A stretch of DNA of 64,000 nt from Pseudomonas sp. W4I3. Lineage in GTDB: Bacteria > Pseudomonadota > Gammaproteobacteria > Pseudomonadales > Pseudomonadaceae. A program made the translations under genes and the position numbers. Shown here piece by piece: positions 12,620-22,158 of this stretch; position 1 is the first letter of the stretch; each line of letters begins with the position of its first letter. The stretch covers positions 620,001 to 684,000 of the forward strand of contig NZ_JAUSXS010000001.1 of NCBI RefSeq assembly GCF_030816195.1, read 5' to 3'. The notes beneath the pieces were generated by a model. The model did no database searches, was not told the origin of the DNA, and worked only from the letters and a program-made list of their open reading frames with translations.

Positions 12620-13563
12620 TGTCGGCGCCCGATCGTAAGACATTCGAGGCGGCTGCCAGTTGGTACGTGCAGTTCCAGGCACAATCGCCGACGCCCGCCG
12701 AGCGTCGGGCCTGGCAACAATGGCTCAATGGAGACCCTGCCCATCAGGCTGCCTGGAACCAACTGGAGCAGCTTCAGCGCAGCCTCGGCGCCCTGCCCCA
12801 GGACTTCACACGCCGCGCACTGACCGCCACGCAACAACGCCGCCAAGTGCTCAAGTGGATGCTGGTACTCGGCGGCACCGGGTATCTGGGCTGGAATATT
12901 CAACAACAGACGTCCTTGGGTAACGTATGGGCGGATTACCGGACGCCTGTGGGTAAACGACGACGAGTCGAACTGGTCGATGGCACGCAGGTTGATCTCA
13001 ATACCAATACGGCCATTGATGTGGTGTTCGACGCGCGCGAGCGCTTGATCCGGCTGCGCGAGGGTGAGGTACTTATCCACAGCGGCAAGCGGGGCGGGCA
13101 AAGACCCTTGTATGTAGAGACTCGTCACGGTCGCGTCGAGGCGCTGGGCACTCGGTTTACGGTGCGTCAATTCGCGGATTCCACTCGAGTGGGTGTTCTG
13201 GAAGACCGGGTCAAACTGTCCCCGGTTGATGAGCCGGACCACAACCGAACGCTTGGTGCCGGCGAAAGCGCGGATTTTGATCGACGCCACATAAGCGTTA
13301 CCCAGCGTTATGGCGGCACACAAGCGGCCTGGGTCGACGGCCAATTAGTCGTGCTCGACGCCAGACTGGGCGACGTCATCAATGAATTGGCGCGCTATCG
13401 ACCGGGCTTGCTGCAATGTGACCAAGCCTCGGCTCGCCTGCGTGTTTCAGGCGCGTTCCGGCTGGATGCCACTGATGCGGTACTGGCCAACCTGCAAGCA
13501 ACCCTGCCGATCCAGGTGAACTACTTCACGCGCTATTGGGTGTCGGTGAAACGAATCGGTTGA
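12619..13563 (+). CDS. FecR-family anti-sigma factor and signal transducer
   Basis: This 314-residue protein is a FecR-type regulator. It has an N-terminal cytoplasmic domain with the conserved Trp pattern (AWQQWLNGDPAHQAAWNQLE, about residues 33-52), one membrane segment (about residues 82-98, LKWMLVLGGTGYLGWNI), and a periplasmic FecR domain (GKRRRVELVDGTQVDLNTNT). The C-terminal part (from about residue 260) resembles the region that contacts the receptor signalling domain. ATG 12619 overlaps the sigma stop codon, implying coupled translation. The specific siderophore is unknown. Confidence 0.93.
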   Translation: MSAPDRKTFEAAASWYVQFQAQSPTPAERRAWQQWLNGDPAHQAAWNQLEQLQRSLGALPQDFTRRALTATQQRRQVLKWMLVLGGTGYLGWNIQQQTSLGNVWADYRTPVGKRRRVELVDGTQVDLNTNTAIDVVFDARERLIRLREGEVLIHSGKRGGQRPLYVETRHGRVEALGTRFTVRQFADSTRVGVLEDRVKLSPVDEPDHNRTLGAGESADFDRRHISVTQRYGGTQAAWVDGQLVVLDARLGDVINELARYRPGLLQCDQASARLRVSGAFRLDATDAVLANLQATLPIQVNYFTRYWVSVKRIG

Positions 13564-13654
13564 GTGCAAAAATATAATCACAGGGGGTTATCTTTTTTTG
13601 GCCTGGTTCGGCCCTGCAGGTAATCACGACGCTACCTTCAGGGCTTACCGACCT

Positions 13655-16087
13655 ATGTGCCTTCCCTCCAAGCTACGCCAGCGGCTTTCCTGTCATGCCA
13701 TCAGCTACGCATTGCTGCTAACCACCACGGGCGGTGCGTTGTTATCCCCAACTGCCATGGCCGCCAGCACGACGCAACACTATGCTATCGCTCCCGGCCC
13801 ACTGGACAGAGCGCTAAGCCAGTTTGCCGCCAGGGCCAACGTGATTCTGTCCTTCTCGCCCGAGCAGACTTCGCGCCTGACCACGCCCGGATTGGACGGC
13901 GATTATTCGGTGGATCAAGGTTTCGTGCTGTTGCTACGAGACTCTGGTTTGCAAGCAGTTGCCCAGGCGCCCGGCAGCTATGGTTTGCAAGCCGTGCCCA
14001 CGGGGCCGCTCACCCTGGCACCGACAACCGTGAGTGCCTATCAACAGACGGGATTGAGTCAGGACAGTGCTGGGGACGTAGGCTACAAAGCGCAGAACAG
14101 CCGCATTGGCACCAAGACCAGCACGCCACTGTCAGAGACGCCTCGTTCCGTATCGGTGGTGACCGGGCAGCGTATCAAGGACCAGAAATCGCAGACACTG
14201 ACCGAAGTACTGGGCTATGTGCCCGGCATTTTCGCGCCGCCTTTTGCCGCGGGTGACGGGCTGGCAGGCGATCTCTTTTTCATTCGAGGCTTCAACGCTA
14301 CGGACTACGGCTACGGTCTGCTCAGAGACGGACTACGCGTGCAAGGCAATCGGTACGACACCACCAGTGAGCCGTATGGCCTGGAGCGCGTCGAAGTGTT
14401 CCGCGGTCCGTCTTCGCTGCTCTACGGTGAAAACGCCCCGGGCGGTTTGGTCAATCTGGTCAGCAAACACCCAACCGCCAATCCACAGGGCGAGGTGCAA
14501 TTGGGGTATGGCTCAAACAACCGACGCCAACTCGGTGTGGATATCTCAGGGCCGCTCAATGACAGTGACAACGTCCTCGGCCGCCTGGTGATGCTTGGCC
14601 GCAAATCCGATACCCAGACCGACCACGTACCGGATGATCGTGTTTACATCGCGCCCTCTCTCACCCTGAATTTCGACGATTACAACACCCTGACCCTGTT
14701 GGCCAACTACCAGAAAGACCACACTAACCTGGAGCTCGGCCTGCCGGCTGCAGGCACGCTGCTCAGCAATCCCAACGGTAAACTGTCCAAGCACACCATG
14801 CTCGGCGATCCGGATTGGAATACTTTCGAGCGCGAATCCTGGAGCACCGGCTACGAGTTCAGCCACAGCTTCAACGACGATTGGCAGTTCCGCCAGAATT
14901 CGCGATACATGCAGTCACGCATCAACCGCCATGAAACCTGGCCGAGCGCGCTGAACAACCGCGGCTTCGGCACCCAACTCAACATGACCGCCTACGATCG
15001 CTACAACAAGTCGATGGTCTATTCCCTGGATAACCAGCTCGAAGGCAAATTCCAGATTGGCGGCCTGGAAAATACGGTGCTGTTCGGCGCCAGCTACGAC
15101 CGCACCTCGTTCAGCCAGGACTGGGATGCGGGTTTCGCCGGTACCATCAATGTGTATAACCCGGTGTACCTGCGGGACCCGCTCACGCCAATCGCCGTGC
15201 AGAACACCTTGCTTGAGCAGCAGATGAAAGGCGTTTACGCCCAGATCCAGAGCAAGTACGACCACTGGCTGTTCTTGCTCGGTGGCCGACAGGACTGGGT
15301 CGACAGCGATTTTCGCGACAAGGTGAACAAGGCCAGCGACATCAGCACCGACGACCGCAAGTTCACCTACCAAGGCGGCGTGATGTACCAGTTCGACAAC
15401 GGCGTGACGCCGTATGTCAGCTATTCCACCGCGTTCGTCCCGGTACAGCAGATCTCCAACGCCGGCTCGCCGCTGAAGCCGATCACCAGCAGCCAATATG
15501 AAGTGGGTGTGAAGTACGAGCCAATCGGTTGGGACACCGCCATGACGCTGTCGGTGTACGACTTGCGCAAACAGGACGATACCTACCTGGACGCCACCAC
15601 CAACAGCTATCGCCAGGTAGGTGAGAGTCGGGCCAAAGGCGTGGAAGTGGAAGTGAACAGCAACCTTACGCCGAACCTGAATGTGACGGCGGCTTACACC
15701 TACACCGACGCACGCATTACCAAGGATTCCGCCACTTCCTTGGTTGAAGGGCACCAGATGACCGGCGTCCCGCGCAACCAAGCGTCGGTGTGGAGCAAGT
15801 ATCGCTTCCTCGACGGACAACTCAAGGGCCTGTCCGTGGGCGGCGGCGTGCGTTATTTCGACAGCACCTTCTCCTACACGGCACCTACGCTGTACGGGAA
15901 GTTGGATGCCGGCAGTGTCACGTTGGTAGACGCATCGGTGGGCTATCAGATCGACCCGCACTGGTCGGTGGATGTGAACGCCAAGAACCTGTTCGACAAG
16001 GAATATGTGTCCGGTTGCAACGATGCGGGGCGCTGCTATTGGGGTGACAGCCGTACCTTGCTGGGTACGGTGTCGTACAACTGGTAA
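13655..16087 (+). CDS. TonB-dependent siderophore receptor with signalling domain
   Basis: This 810-residue outer-membrane protein has a signal peptide ending near TAMAAS. An N-terminal secretin/TonB signalling (STN) domain follows (HYAIAPGPLDRALSQFAARANV onward), then a plug domain (SETPRSVSVVTGQRIKDQ, VEVFRGPSSLLYGENAPGGLVN) and a beta-barrel ending in an aromatic residue (SYNW). The STN domain shows it signals through the adjacent FecR and sigma proteins. A TTG start at 13598 is possible, but ATG 13655 gives a normal signal peptide. The barrel C-terminus (GCNDAGRCYWGDSRTLLG) resembles ferrichrome and ferrioxamine receptors, so a hydroxamate ligand is a guess. Confidence 0.93.
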   Translation: MCLPSKLRQRLSCHAISYALLLTTTGGALLSPTAMAASTTQHYAIAPGPLDRALSQFAARANVILSFSPEQTSRLTTPGLDGDYSVDQGFVLLLRDSGLQAVAQAPGSYGLQAVPTGPLTLAPTTVSAYQQTGLSQDSAGDVGYKAQNSRIGTKTSTPLSETPRSVSVVTGQRIKDQKSQTLTEVLGYVPGIFAPPFAAGDGLAGDLFFIRGFNATDYGYGLLRDGLRVQGNRYDTTSEPYGLERVEVFRGPSSLLYGENAPGGLVNLVSKHPTANPQGEVQLGYGSNNRRQLGVDISGPLNDSDNVLGRLVMLGRKSDTQTDHVPDDRVYIAPSLTLNFDDYNTLTLLANYQKDHTNLELGLPAAGTLLSNPNGKLSKHTMLGDPDWNTFERESWSTGYEFSHSFNDDWQFRQNSRYMQSRINRHETWPSALNNRGFGTQLNMTAYDRYNKSMVYSLDNQLEGKFQIGGLENTVLFGASYDRTSFSQDWDAGFAGTINVYNPVYLRDPLTPIAVQNTLLEQQMKGVYAQIQSKYDHWLFLLGGRQDWVDSDFRDKVNKASDISTDDRKFTYQGGVMYQFDNGVTPYVSYSTAFVPVQQISNAGSPLKPITSSQYEVGVKYEPIGWDTAMTLSVYDLRKQDDTYLDATTNSYRQVGESRAKGVEVEVNSNLTPNLNVTAAYTYTDARITKDSATSLVEGHQMTGVPRNQASVWSKYRFLDGQLKGLSVGGGVRYFDSTFSYTAPTLYGKLDAGSVTLVDASVGYQIDPHWSVDVNAKNLFDKEYVSGCNDAGRCYWGDSRTLLGTVSYNW

Positions 16088-16099
16088 CGAACAGCCTGG

Positions 16100-17470
16100 C
16101 TATTTGCCGATGCAGAAGCTGGAAAAGATTCGCCCCAGCAAATCATCGGAGCTGAAGGCACCGGTAATCTCACCCAACAGCTGCTGCGCCTGACGCAAGT
16201 CTTCGGCCAGCAGCTCCCCTGCGCCCGCCAGGGTCAGCTGTGCCCGCCCATGCTCCAGCGCTGCGCTGGCGTGGCGAAGCGCCTCCAGATGCCTGCGACG
16301 CGCACTGAAGCTGCTTTCTGAGGTTTGCTCATAGCCCATGCAGGCCTTCAGATGGTCACGTAGCAACTCCAGGCCATCCCCTGCCGATTTGGCACTGAGG
16401 CTGATAGTCACGTGGCCATCCTCGCTGGTTTCCATGGCGATGGCTTCACCTGTCAGGTCGGCCTTGTTACGGATCAAGGTGACTTTGGCCGGGTCTGGTC
16501 GCCGTTCGAGGAATTCGGGCCACAACGCGAAAGGGTCCACAGCCTCGGGGGCGGTTGCGTCCACCACCAACAACACTCGATCTGCTTCGCCGATGGCTTT
16601 GAGCGCGCGCTCCACGCCGATCTTCTCCACCTGGTCGTCGGTATCGCGCAACCCCGCTGTATCAACGACGTGCAACGGCATGCCGTCGATGTGGATATGT
16701 TCGCGCAGAATATCGCGAGTGGTGCCGGCAATTTCAGTAACGATCGCCGCTTCGCGCCCCGCCAAAGCATTAAGCAGGCTGGATTTACCGGCGTTGGGAC
16801 GTCCCGCAATCACCACGGTCATGCCATCGCGCAACAATGCGCCCTGCCCGGCTTCTCGCAGCACTGTGGATAACTCCTCACGGACTTTATCCAGCATTGC
16901 CAGGACGTGGCCATCGGCCAAAAAGTCGATTTCCTCTTCCGGAAAATCAATGGCTGCCTCGACGTAGATGCGCAGGCTGATCAACTGCTCAGTCAAGTTA
17001 TGCACACGCAAGGAAAAAGCCCCCTGCAACGAACGCAACGCGTTGCGCGCAGCTTGTGCAGAACTCGCTTCGATCAGGTCGGCAATGGCTTCGGCCTGGG
17101 CCAGGTCGAGCTTGTCGTTGAGGAATGCCCGCTCGCTGAACTCGCCCGGCCGGGCCAGGCGGCAGCCCAACTGCAGGCAACGCTGCAGCAGCATATCCAG
17201 CACCACCGGACCACCATGTCCCTGCAGTTCAAGGACATCTTCACCGGTGAAAGAGTTAGGTCCCGGGAAGTACAGGGCCAAGCCCTCGTCCAACACGCTG
17301 TCATCCGCATCGAGAAACGCGCCGTAATGGGCATACCTCGGTTTCAGGTCGCGCCCGCTGATCGCTTTGGCGGCCACGCTCGCGAGCGGCCCGGAAATTC
17401 GAACGATACCGACACCGCCGCGACCTTGAGCGGTGGCGACAGCAGCGATGGTTTCACGAGGAGCGCTCAT
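16100..17470 (-). CDS. mnmE: tRNA modification GTPase MnmE
   Basis: This 456-residue protein pairs with MnmG to modify uridine 34 of certain tRNAs. It has an N-terminal tetrahydrofolate-binding domain, a G domain with GRPNAGKS at residues 223-230 and DTAG in the switch II region, and the C-terminal CIGK motif (residues 453-456) whose Cys is essential. ATG 17470 is chosen over the ATG two codons upstream because the GGA ribosome-binding site is then better spaced and the length is the usual one. It is separated from mnmG by the iron-signalling cassette. Confidence 0.98.
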   Translation of the reverse strand: MSAPRETIAAVATAQGRGGVGIVRISGPLASVAAKAISGRDLKPRYAHYGAFLDADDSVLDEGLALYFPGPNSFTGEDVLELQGHGGPVVLDMLLQRCLQLGCRLARPGEFSERAFLNDKLDLAQAEAIADLIEASSAQAARNALRSLQGAFSLRVHNLTEQLISLRIYVEAAIDFPEEEIDFLADGHVLAMLDKVREELSTVLREAGQGALLRDGMTVVIAGRPNAGKSSLLNALAGREAAIVTEIAGTTRDILREHIHIDGMPLHVVDTAGLRDTDDQVEKIGVERALKAIGEADRVLLVVDATAPEAVDPFALWPEFLERRPDPAKVTLIRNKADLTGEAIAMETSEDGHVTISLSAKSAGDGLELLRDHLKACMGYEQTSESSFSARRRHLEALRHASAALEHGRAQLTLAGAGELLAEDLRQAQQLLGEITGAFSSDDLLGRIFSSFCIGK

Positions 17471-17501
17471 CAGCATGTTCCAGAATTAAAATGTCGGAAA
17501 G

Positions 17502-17526
17502 CAAAACGCCCCACTAGGGGGCGTCT
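17502..17526 (-). terminator. Intrinsic terminator after yidC
   Basis: A hairpin with arms ACGCCCC (17506-17512) and GGGGCGT (about 17518-17524) lies between yidC and mnmE. On the minus strand it is followed by GTTTTGC, a short T-run. A perfect DnaA box lies next to it at 17534-17542. Confidence 0.65.
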
Positions 17527-17549
17527 TGAGTGGTTATCCACAGAGTAAA

Positions 17550-19232
17550 TTACGCCTCGGCTTTTTTGGTAGCCGCTTCGATTTTACGTGTGATGTACCA
17601 CTGTTGGGAGATCGACAACACGTTGTTGACTACCCAGTACAGCACCAGGCCCGCTGGGAACCACAGGAAGAAGAAGGTGAAGATGATTGGCATCATTTTC
17701 ATCACCTTGGCCTGCATCGGATCCGGCGGAGTCGGGTTCAGGCGCTGCTGGATGAACATGGTCGCGCCCATGATGATCGGCAGGATAAAGAACGGGTCTT
17801 TGATCGACAGGTCAGTTATCCACAGCATGAACGGCGCCTGGCGCATTTCCACGCTTTCCAGGAGAACCCAGTAAAGCGACAGGAACACCGGCATCTGCAC
17901 CAGAATCGGCAAGCAACCGCCCAACGGGTTGATCTTCTCTTTCTTGTACAGCTCCATCATGGCCTGCGACATTTTCTGCCGGTCGTCACCATGTTGCTCT
18001 TTCAGCGCAGCCAGTTTCGGCGCGACGGCACGCATGCGCGCCATCGACTTGTAGCTGGCGGCTGACAGTGGGAAGAAGATCCCCTTGATCAGCATGGTCA
18101 GGAAGATGATCGAGAAGCCCCAGTTACCCACAATGCTGTGGATATGTTGCAGCAGCCAGAAAATCGGCTGGGCAATGAACCACAGGAAGCCGTAGTCCAC
18201 AGTCAGTTCCAGACCTGGGGACAACTCCTTCAGCACGGCCTGGCTTTTCGGGCCGGCGTACAGGGTAGCGCTGGTTTCAGCCTTGGCGCCTGGTGCGACG
18301 GTCAGCGCCGGGCCAGTAAAGCCAATGATGTAGTTGCCCTGGCTGTCCTTGCGGGTTTGAACCAGGTTCGCGTCACCCTTGTTCGGGATCCACGCGGTCA
18401 CGAAGTAGTGCTGCAGCCAGGCTACCCAGCCACCTTGAACGGTTTCCTTCAACGCGCCCTTGTCGATGTCTTTCATCGACACTTTTTTGTACGGCTCGTT
18501 ACTTGTCCACAGGGCGGCGCCCAGGTAAGTCGCGGTGCCGGTGGCGGTGCTGGAGGAAGGATCGGAGCTGGCGTCACGCTTGAGCTGGGCAAACAGGTTG
18601 CCGCTCCAGGCTTTATCGCTGGTGTTGTCGATCAGGTAAGTCACCTTCAAATCGTACAAACCACGGGTGAAGCTGAAACGCTTGATGTAATTGACGCCGT
18701 CGAGGCTGAATTTCAGGTCGACGTTCAACTGGTTCTGGCCATCAGCCAGTTGATAAGTCTTCTGTTCGGTCGAATAAATCGGACGACCGGTAGCACGTGC
18801 ATCCGGACCGTTAGTGCCGGTCAGGCCGCTTTGTGCCAGATAAGTACGTTCACCGCCGTTATCGAACAGCTGGAACGGAACATCCGGGTGGTCTTGGCGA
18901 CGTGGATAAAGCGGCAGCTTCAGCTGTGCGATATCACCACCCTGTGGGTCGATAGCCAGGTCGAGCACATCCGTTTTCACGTGGATGAGATCTTTGTTGG
19001 TGACCACTGGCGTTTCTAACGGGGCACTTGTCTCGCCATTCGCGCTGGGAACATCGGCACTCGCGGACGCATTGTTACCCAGCGGGGTGTCCGGAATAGC
19101 CGGCGCAGCCTGATTGGTAGCAACATTCTGAGTCGGCAGGGCAGCCTGGCCGTAGTCTTGGTTCCATTTCAGGACCATGACGTAGGACACGATTGCCAGG
19201 GCGACGATCAGGATCGTGCGTTTAATATCCAT
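17550..19232 (-). CDS. yidC: Membrane protein insertase YidC
   Basis: This 560-residue inner-membrane protein inserts and folds membrane proteins, alone or with SecYEG. It has an N-terminal membrane segment, a large periplasmic domain (about residues 60-340), and the conserved C-terminal insertase core with several membrane helices (WGFSIIFLTMLIKGIFFPL onward). Length is that of gamma-proteobacterial YidC. It starts two bases after yidD in the rpmH-rnpA-yidD-yidC run. Confidence 0.98.
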   Translation of the reverse strand: MDIKRTILIVALAIVSYVMVLKWNQDYGQAALPTQNVATNQAAPAIPDTPLGNNASASADVPSANGETSAPLETPVVTNKDLIHVKTDVLDLAIDPQGGDIAQLKLPLYPRRQDHPDVPFQLFDNGGERTYLAQSGLTGTNGPDARATGRPIYSTEQKTYQLADGQNQLNVDLKFSLDGVNYIKRFSFTRGLYDLKVTYLIDNTSDKAWSGNLFAQLKRDASSDPSSSTATGTATYLGAALWTSNEPYKKVSMKDIDKGALKETVQGGWVAWLQHYFVTAWIPNKGDANLVQTRKDSQGNYIIGFTGPALTVAPGAKAETSATLYAGPKSQAVLKELSPGLELTVDYGFLWFIAQPIFWLLQHIHSIVGNWGFSIIFLTMLIKGIFFPLSAASYKSMARMRAVAPKLAALKEQHGDDRQKMSQAMMELYKKEKINPLGGCLPILVQMPVFLSLYWVLLESVEMRQAPFMLWITDLSIKDPFFILPIIMGATMFIQQRLNPTPPDPMQAKVMKMMPIIFTFFFLWFPAGLVLYWVVNNVLSISQQWYITRKIEAATKKAEA

Positions 19233-19234
19233 GA

Positions 19235-19480
19235 TTACTCGGCCATCGAAGAAGAACGGGAGGTAGGGATAGGCGGAACCGGGTCATAACCACCGGGATT
19301 CCACGGATGACAGCGACCTAAACGACGAAAGGTCAGCCAGCCACCGCGCAGAAGACCATGATTTTCTATGGCCTCTAACGCGTAGCAGGAACAACTGGGG
19401 TAGAAGCGACAGTGGCTGGCCATCAGAGGACTAATGGCATAGCGATAAAACTGGATCGGAACGAGGGCCAGTTTACGCAT
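19235..19480 (-). CDS. yidD: Membrane protein insertion efficiency factor YidD
   Basis: This 81-residue protein belongs to the YidD (UPF0161, haemolytic domain) family, which assists YidC-dependent insertion. Motifs are [24 protein letters not shown] with conserved Cys residues, then [16 protein letters not shown]. Its start overlaps the rnpA end by eight bases and it is followed at once by yidC. Confidence 0.95.
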   Translation of the reverse strand: MRKLALVPIQFYRYAISPLMASHCRFYPSCSCYALEAIENHGLLRGGWLTFRRLGRCHPWNPGGYDPVPPIPTSRSSSMAE

Positions 19481-19880
19481 CGGTACTGTCTACCCCTACA
19501 GTTTCGGTGCTGACTGCTGGTGCTGGTTTGTGGGTACGCGCCAGACGTTTCCAGAGCTTGCCGAAATGCTGAATCAATTCGGGGTTTTCTACATCCCCCA
19601 AGCCTTTGCGCGCGACGATAACAATATCCCAACCAACCAGAGTTTCCTGGTGGAGGCGAAACGATTCGCGCATCAGACGCTTGAGGCGATTGCGCTCAAC
19701 GGAGAGCTTTACGCTCTTCTTGCCGATCACCAACCCGAGACGGGGGTGATCAAGATCGTTGTTACGCGCAAGGAGCAGGAGATTTTTCCCCGGAACCTTG
19801 CCGGTGGGGGAGTCAAAGACTGCCTTGAAGTGCCGGGGGGTTAGCAGACGCTTTTCCCGACTGAAGTCCTGACTCACCAC
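19473..19880 (-). CDS. rnpA: Ribonuclease P protein component
   Basis: This 135-residue basic protein supports the RNase P RNA in trimming tRNA 5' ends. The RNP motif [21 protein letters not shown] is recognisable near residues 55-75. The open frame extends upstream through rpmH, but homologues begin [13 protein letters not shown], so GTG 19880 is taken as the start, 13 bases after rpmH. The gene overlaps yidD. Confidence 0.95.
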   Translation of the reverse strand: MVSQDFSREKRLLTPRHFKAVFDSPTGKVPGKNLLLLARNNDLDHPRLGLVIGKKSVKLSVERNRLKRLMRESFRLHQETLVGWDIVIVARKGLGDVENPELIQHFGKLWKRLARTHKPAPAVSTETVGVDSTDA

Positions 19881-19893
19881 CAGTACCGGATTA

Positions 19894-20028
19894 TCAAACT
19901 GCCAGACGCGCACGACCTTTGGCGCGGCGACGCGACAGGACAGCACGGCCGTTCTTGGTAGCCATGCGAGCACGGAAGCCGTGAGTACGGGCGCGTTTGA
20001 TGGTGCTTGGTTGGAAAGTACGTTTCAT
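19894..20028 (-). CDS. rpmH: 50S ribosomal protein L34
   Basis: This 44-residue, very basic protein is ribosomal protein L34. Translation of the minus strand gives [17 protein letters not shown] at the start and ends in KGRARLAV. It is in a different frame from rnpA, which follows 13 bases on. It is the gene nearest oriC on the left, and has a strong predicted promoter upstream. Confidence 0.98.
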   Translation of the reverse strand: MKRTFQPSTIKRARTHGFRARMATKNGRAVLSRRRAKGRARLAV

Positions 20029-20089
20029 GGCGTTGTTACCTGGTTCGTCCACAACGGGCCGGAATGGCCCCCGTTTTAAGAGACCGGCG

Positions 20090-20118
20090 ATTCTAGAGAA
20101 AGCAAGCCTCTAGGTCAA
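20090..20118 (-). promoter_or_regulatory. Predicted sigma70 promoter of rpmH-rnpA
   Basis: On the minus strand, TTGACC (20113-20118) and TAGAAT (20090-20095) are 17 bases apart, a near-consensus promoter. The predicted start near 20083 leaves a leader of about 55 bases before rpmH. It lies inside the oriC gap, so origin opening and rpmH transcription share this DNA. Confidence 0.75.
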
Positions 20119-20159
20119 TTTCCAACCAGCTTTTCCTTGAATTAGATCTGTTGAGGCCA

Positions 20160-20548
20160 CGCTACCCTTTTCTGCTCGCCTGCCGCTCATGAGCAATGCC
20201 ATAGATATAGAAATAAAGAAGGAAGGTATTTAAAGCTTTTCTGTAAAGCTTATAAAAGCTAGAGAGCCATTAATCTGTGGATAACTGCCTTCAGGCCATA
20301 TACTTCAAGCTGTACAGAGGATGACAACACGGGGGAGAAACGGTGCTCTGCCTGTGCTGCGCTATCGGATAAGCTGTGTGTGGAATGGGTTGTTATCCAC
20401 AGGCCAGTTACCCACAGACTTTCACCCCCAGTTGTGCAACGAGCTTACGCGTGGTTATCCACAGAGCTTACCCACTGACCACTGGTCGTCTTTTTTGCGG
20501 TTAAGACGTTGATTTTGGCTGCTCTGTGAGCAACCTACATGTGGATAA
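20160..20548. other. oriC: Chromosomal replication origin oriC
   Basis: The 586-base rpmH-dnaA gap has no believable gene. It holds four perfect DnaA boxes (20276-20284, 20393-20401, 20455-20463, 20540-20548) and one single-mismatch box (TTACCCACA, 20408-20416). An AT-rich tract from about 20195 to 20270 on the rpmH side is the probable unwinding element. Position between rpmH and dnaA is the known oriC site in Pseudomonas. Flanking genes are transcribed outward on both sides. Confidence 0.93.
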
Positions 20549-20570
20549 GTGGGCGGCTGATCGCTACAAT
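20542..20570 (+). promoter_or_regulatory. Predicted dnaA promoter overlapping a DnaA box
   Basis: TGGATA (20542-20547) and TACAAT (20565-20570) are 17 bases apart. The -35 element lies inside the perfect DnaA box at 20540-20548, which suggests that DnaA represses its own gene. Predicted start is near 20577. The dnaA GTG start at 20615 has AGGGGA five bases upstream. Confidence 0.6.
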
Positions 20571-20614
20571 GGCGGCTGTTTTTGCCTCACCGGCTTTCAA
20601 CTTAGGGGATATCC

Positions 20615-22120
20615 GTGTCAGTGGAACTTTGGCAGCAGTGCGTGGAGCTTTTGCGCGATGAGCTGCCTGCCCAGCAATTCAACACCTGGATCCGTCCGCT
20701 ACAGGTCGAAGCCGAAGGCGACGAGTTGCGTGTCTACGCGCCCAATCGTTTTGTTCTGGACTGGGTCAACGAGAAGTACCTGAGCCGCGTTCTCGAATTG
20801 CTCGACGAACATGGCAACGGCATCGCGCCCGTGCTCTCCTTATTAATAGGCAGCAAACGCAGCTCAGCGCCTCGCGCCGCTCCGAATGCGCCATTGGCTG
20901 CCGCTGCATCGCAGTCCCAGCCTGCACCAGTGGCTGCCGCTCCCGCAGCGACGCCCGCCAAATCCTCTGCGCATAAAAACTCAGCGCAGAACGAGGAGCC
21001 GTCGCGCGACAGTTTCGATCCCATGGCCGGTGCCAGTTCTCAGCAGGCGCCCGTGCGTGCCGAACAGCGTACGGTGCAGGTCGAAGGTGCGCTCAAGCAC
21101 ACCAGCTACTTGAACCGCACCTTTACCTTCGAGAATTTCGTAGAGGGTAAGTCCAACCAACTGGCCCGTGCGGCCGCCTGGCAAGTGGCCGACAACCCCA
21201 AGCACGGTTACAACCCACTGTTCCTTTATGGCGGGGTTGGCTTGGGTAAAACCCACTTGATGCACGCTGTGGGTAACCATCTATTAAAGAAGAACCCGAA
21301 TGCCAAGGTGGTCTACCTGCACTCGGAGCGCTTCGTCGCCGACATGGTCAAAGCCCTGCAACTCAACGCTATCAACGAGTTCAAGCGTTTCTATCGCTCC
21401 GTTGACGCGTTGCTGATCGATGACATTCAATTTTTTGCGCGCAAGGAACGTTCCCAGGAAGAGTTTTTCCACACGTTCAACGCCCTGCTTGAAGGCGGCC
21501 AGCAGGTCATCTTGACCAGTGACCGTTATCCAAAAGAGATCGAAGGCCTTGAAGAGCGCCTGAAGTCGCGATTCGGCTGGGGTTTGACCGTTGCCGTAGA
21601 GCCACCTGAGCTGGAGACCCGCGTCGCGATCCTGATGAAAAAGGCCGACCAGGCCAAGGTCGATCTGCCCCACGATGCCGCATTCTTTATCGCTCAACGC
21701 ATCCGTTCCAACGTGCGTGAACTGGAAGGCGCACTCAAGCGAGTCATCGCGCACTCGCACTTCATGGGGCGCGACATCACCATCGAGCTGATTCGTGAAT
21801 CGCTGAAAGACTTGCTGGCGCTGCAGGACAAACTGGTGAGTGTGGATAACATCCAGCGCACCGTTGCCGAGTACTACAAGATCAAGATTTCCGACCTGCT
21901 GTCCAAGCGCCGTTCGCGTTCGGTAGCGCGTCCGCGTCAGGTGGCCATGGCCCTGTCCAAGGAACTGACCAACCACAGCCTGCCGGAAATCGGCGATGTG
22001 TTTGGTGGTCGCGACCACACCACGGTTTTGCACGCGTGCCGCAAGATCAACGAACTTAAGGAATCCGACGCGGATATTCGCGAGGACTACAAGAACCTGC
22101 TGCGTACACTGACTACGTAA
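20615..22120 (+). CDS. dnaA: Chromosomal replication initiator DnaA
   Basis: This 501-residue AAA+ protein binds DnaA boxes and opens oriC. Domain I is at the N-terminus ([21 protein letters not shown]), a low-complexity Ala/Pro linker covers about residues 85-145, the Walker A motif GGVGLGKT is at residues 206-213, and the C-terminal DNA-binding domain carries [15 protein letters not shown]. The start is GTG with a strong AGGGGA site. A perfect DnaA box occurs inside the gene at 21841. dnaN follows after 38 bases. Confidence 0.99.
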   Translation: MSVELWQQCVELLRDELPAQQFNTWIRPLQVEAEGDELRVYAPNRFVLDWVNEKYLSRVLELLDEHGNGIAPVLSLLIGSKRSSAPRAAPNAPLAAAASQSQPAPVAAAPAATPAKSSAHKNSAQNEEPSRDSFDPMAGASSQQAPVRAEQRTVQVEGALKHTSYLNRTFTFENFVEGKSNQLARAAAWQVADNPKHGYNPLFLYGGVGLGKTHLMHAVGNHLLKKNPNAKVVYLHSERFVADMVKALQLNAINEFKRFYRSVDALLIDDIQFFARKERSQEEFFHTFNALLEGGQQVILTSDRYPKEIEGLEERLKSRFGWGLTVAVEPPELETRVAILMKKADQAKVDLPHDAAFFIAQRIRSNVRELEGALKRVIAHSHFMGRDITIELIRESLKDLLALQDKLVSVDNIQRTVAEYYKIKISDLLSKRRSRSVARPRQVAMALSKELTNHSLPEIGDVFGGRDHTTVLHACRKINELKESDADIREDYKNLLRTLTT

Positions 22121-22158
22121 TGACACCAGCGCAGCTTATTAAGGCAAGGGACTAGACC

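Noticed and set aside
12616..13344. 242-codon minus-strand ORF opposite the FecR gene
   Set aside because: The plus-strand FecR reading has the expected domains and is coupled to the sigma gene; the antisense frame has none.
19881..19973. Longer N-terminus for rnpA reaching into rpmH
   Set aside because: These codons are the out-of-frame reading of rpmH; family members start at MVSQDF, so GTG 19880 is used.
20321..20512. 63-codon ORF inside oriC
   Set aside because: It is made largely of DnaA boxes and has no family resemblance or good ribosome-binding site.
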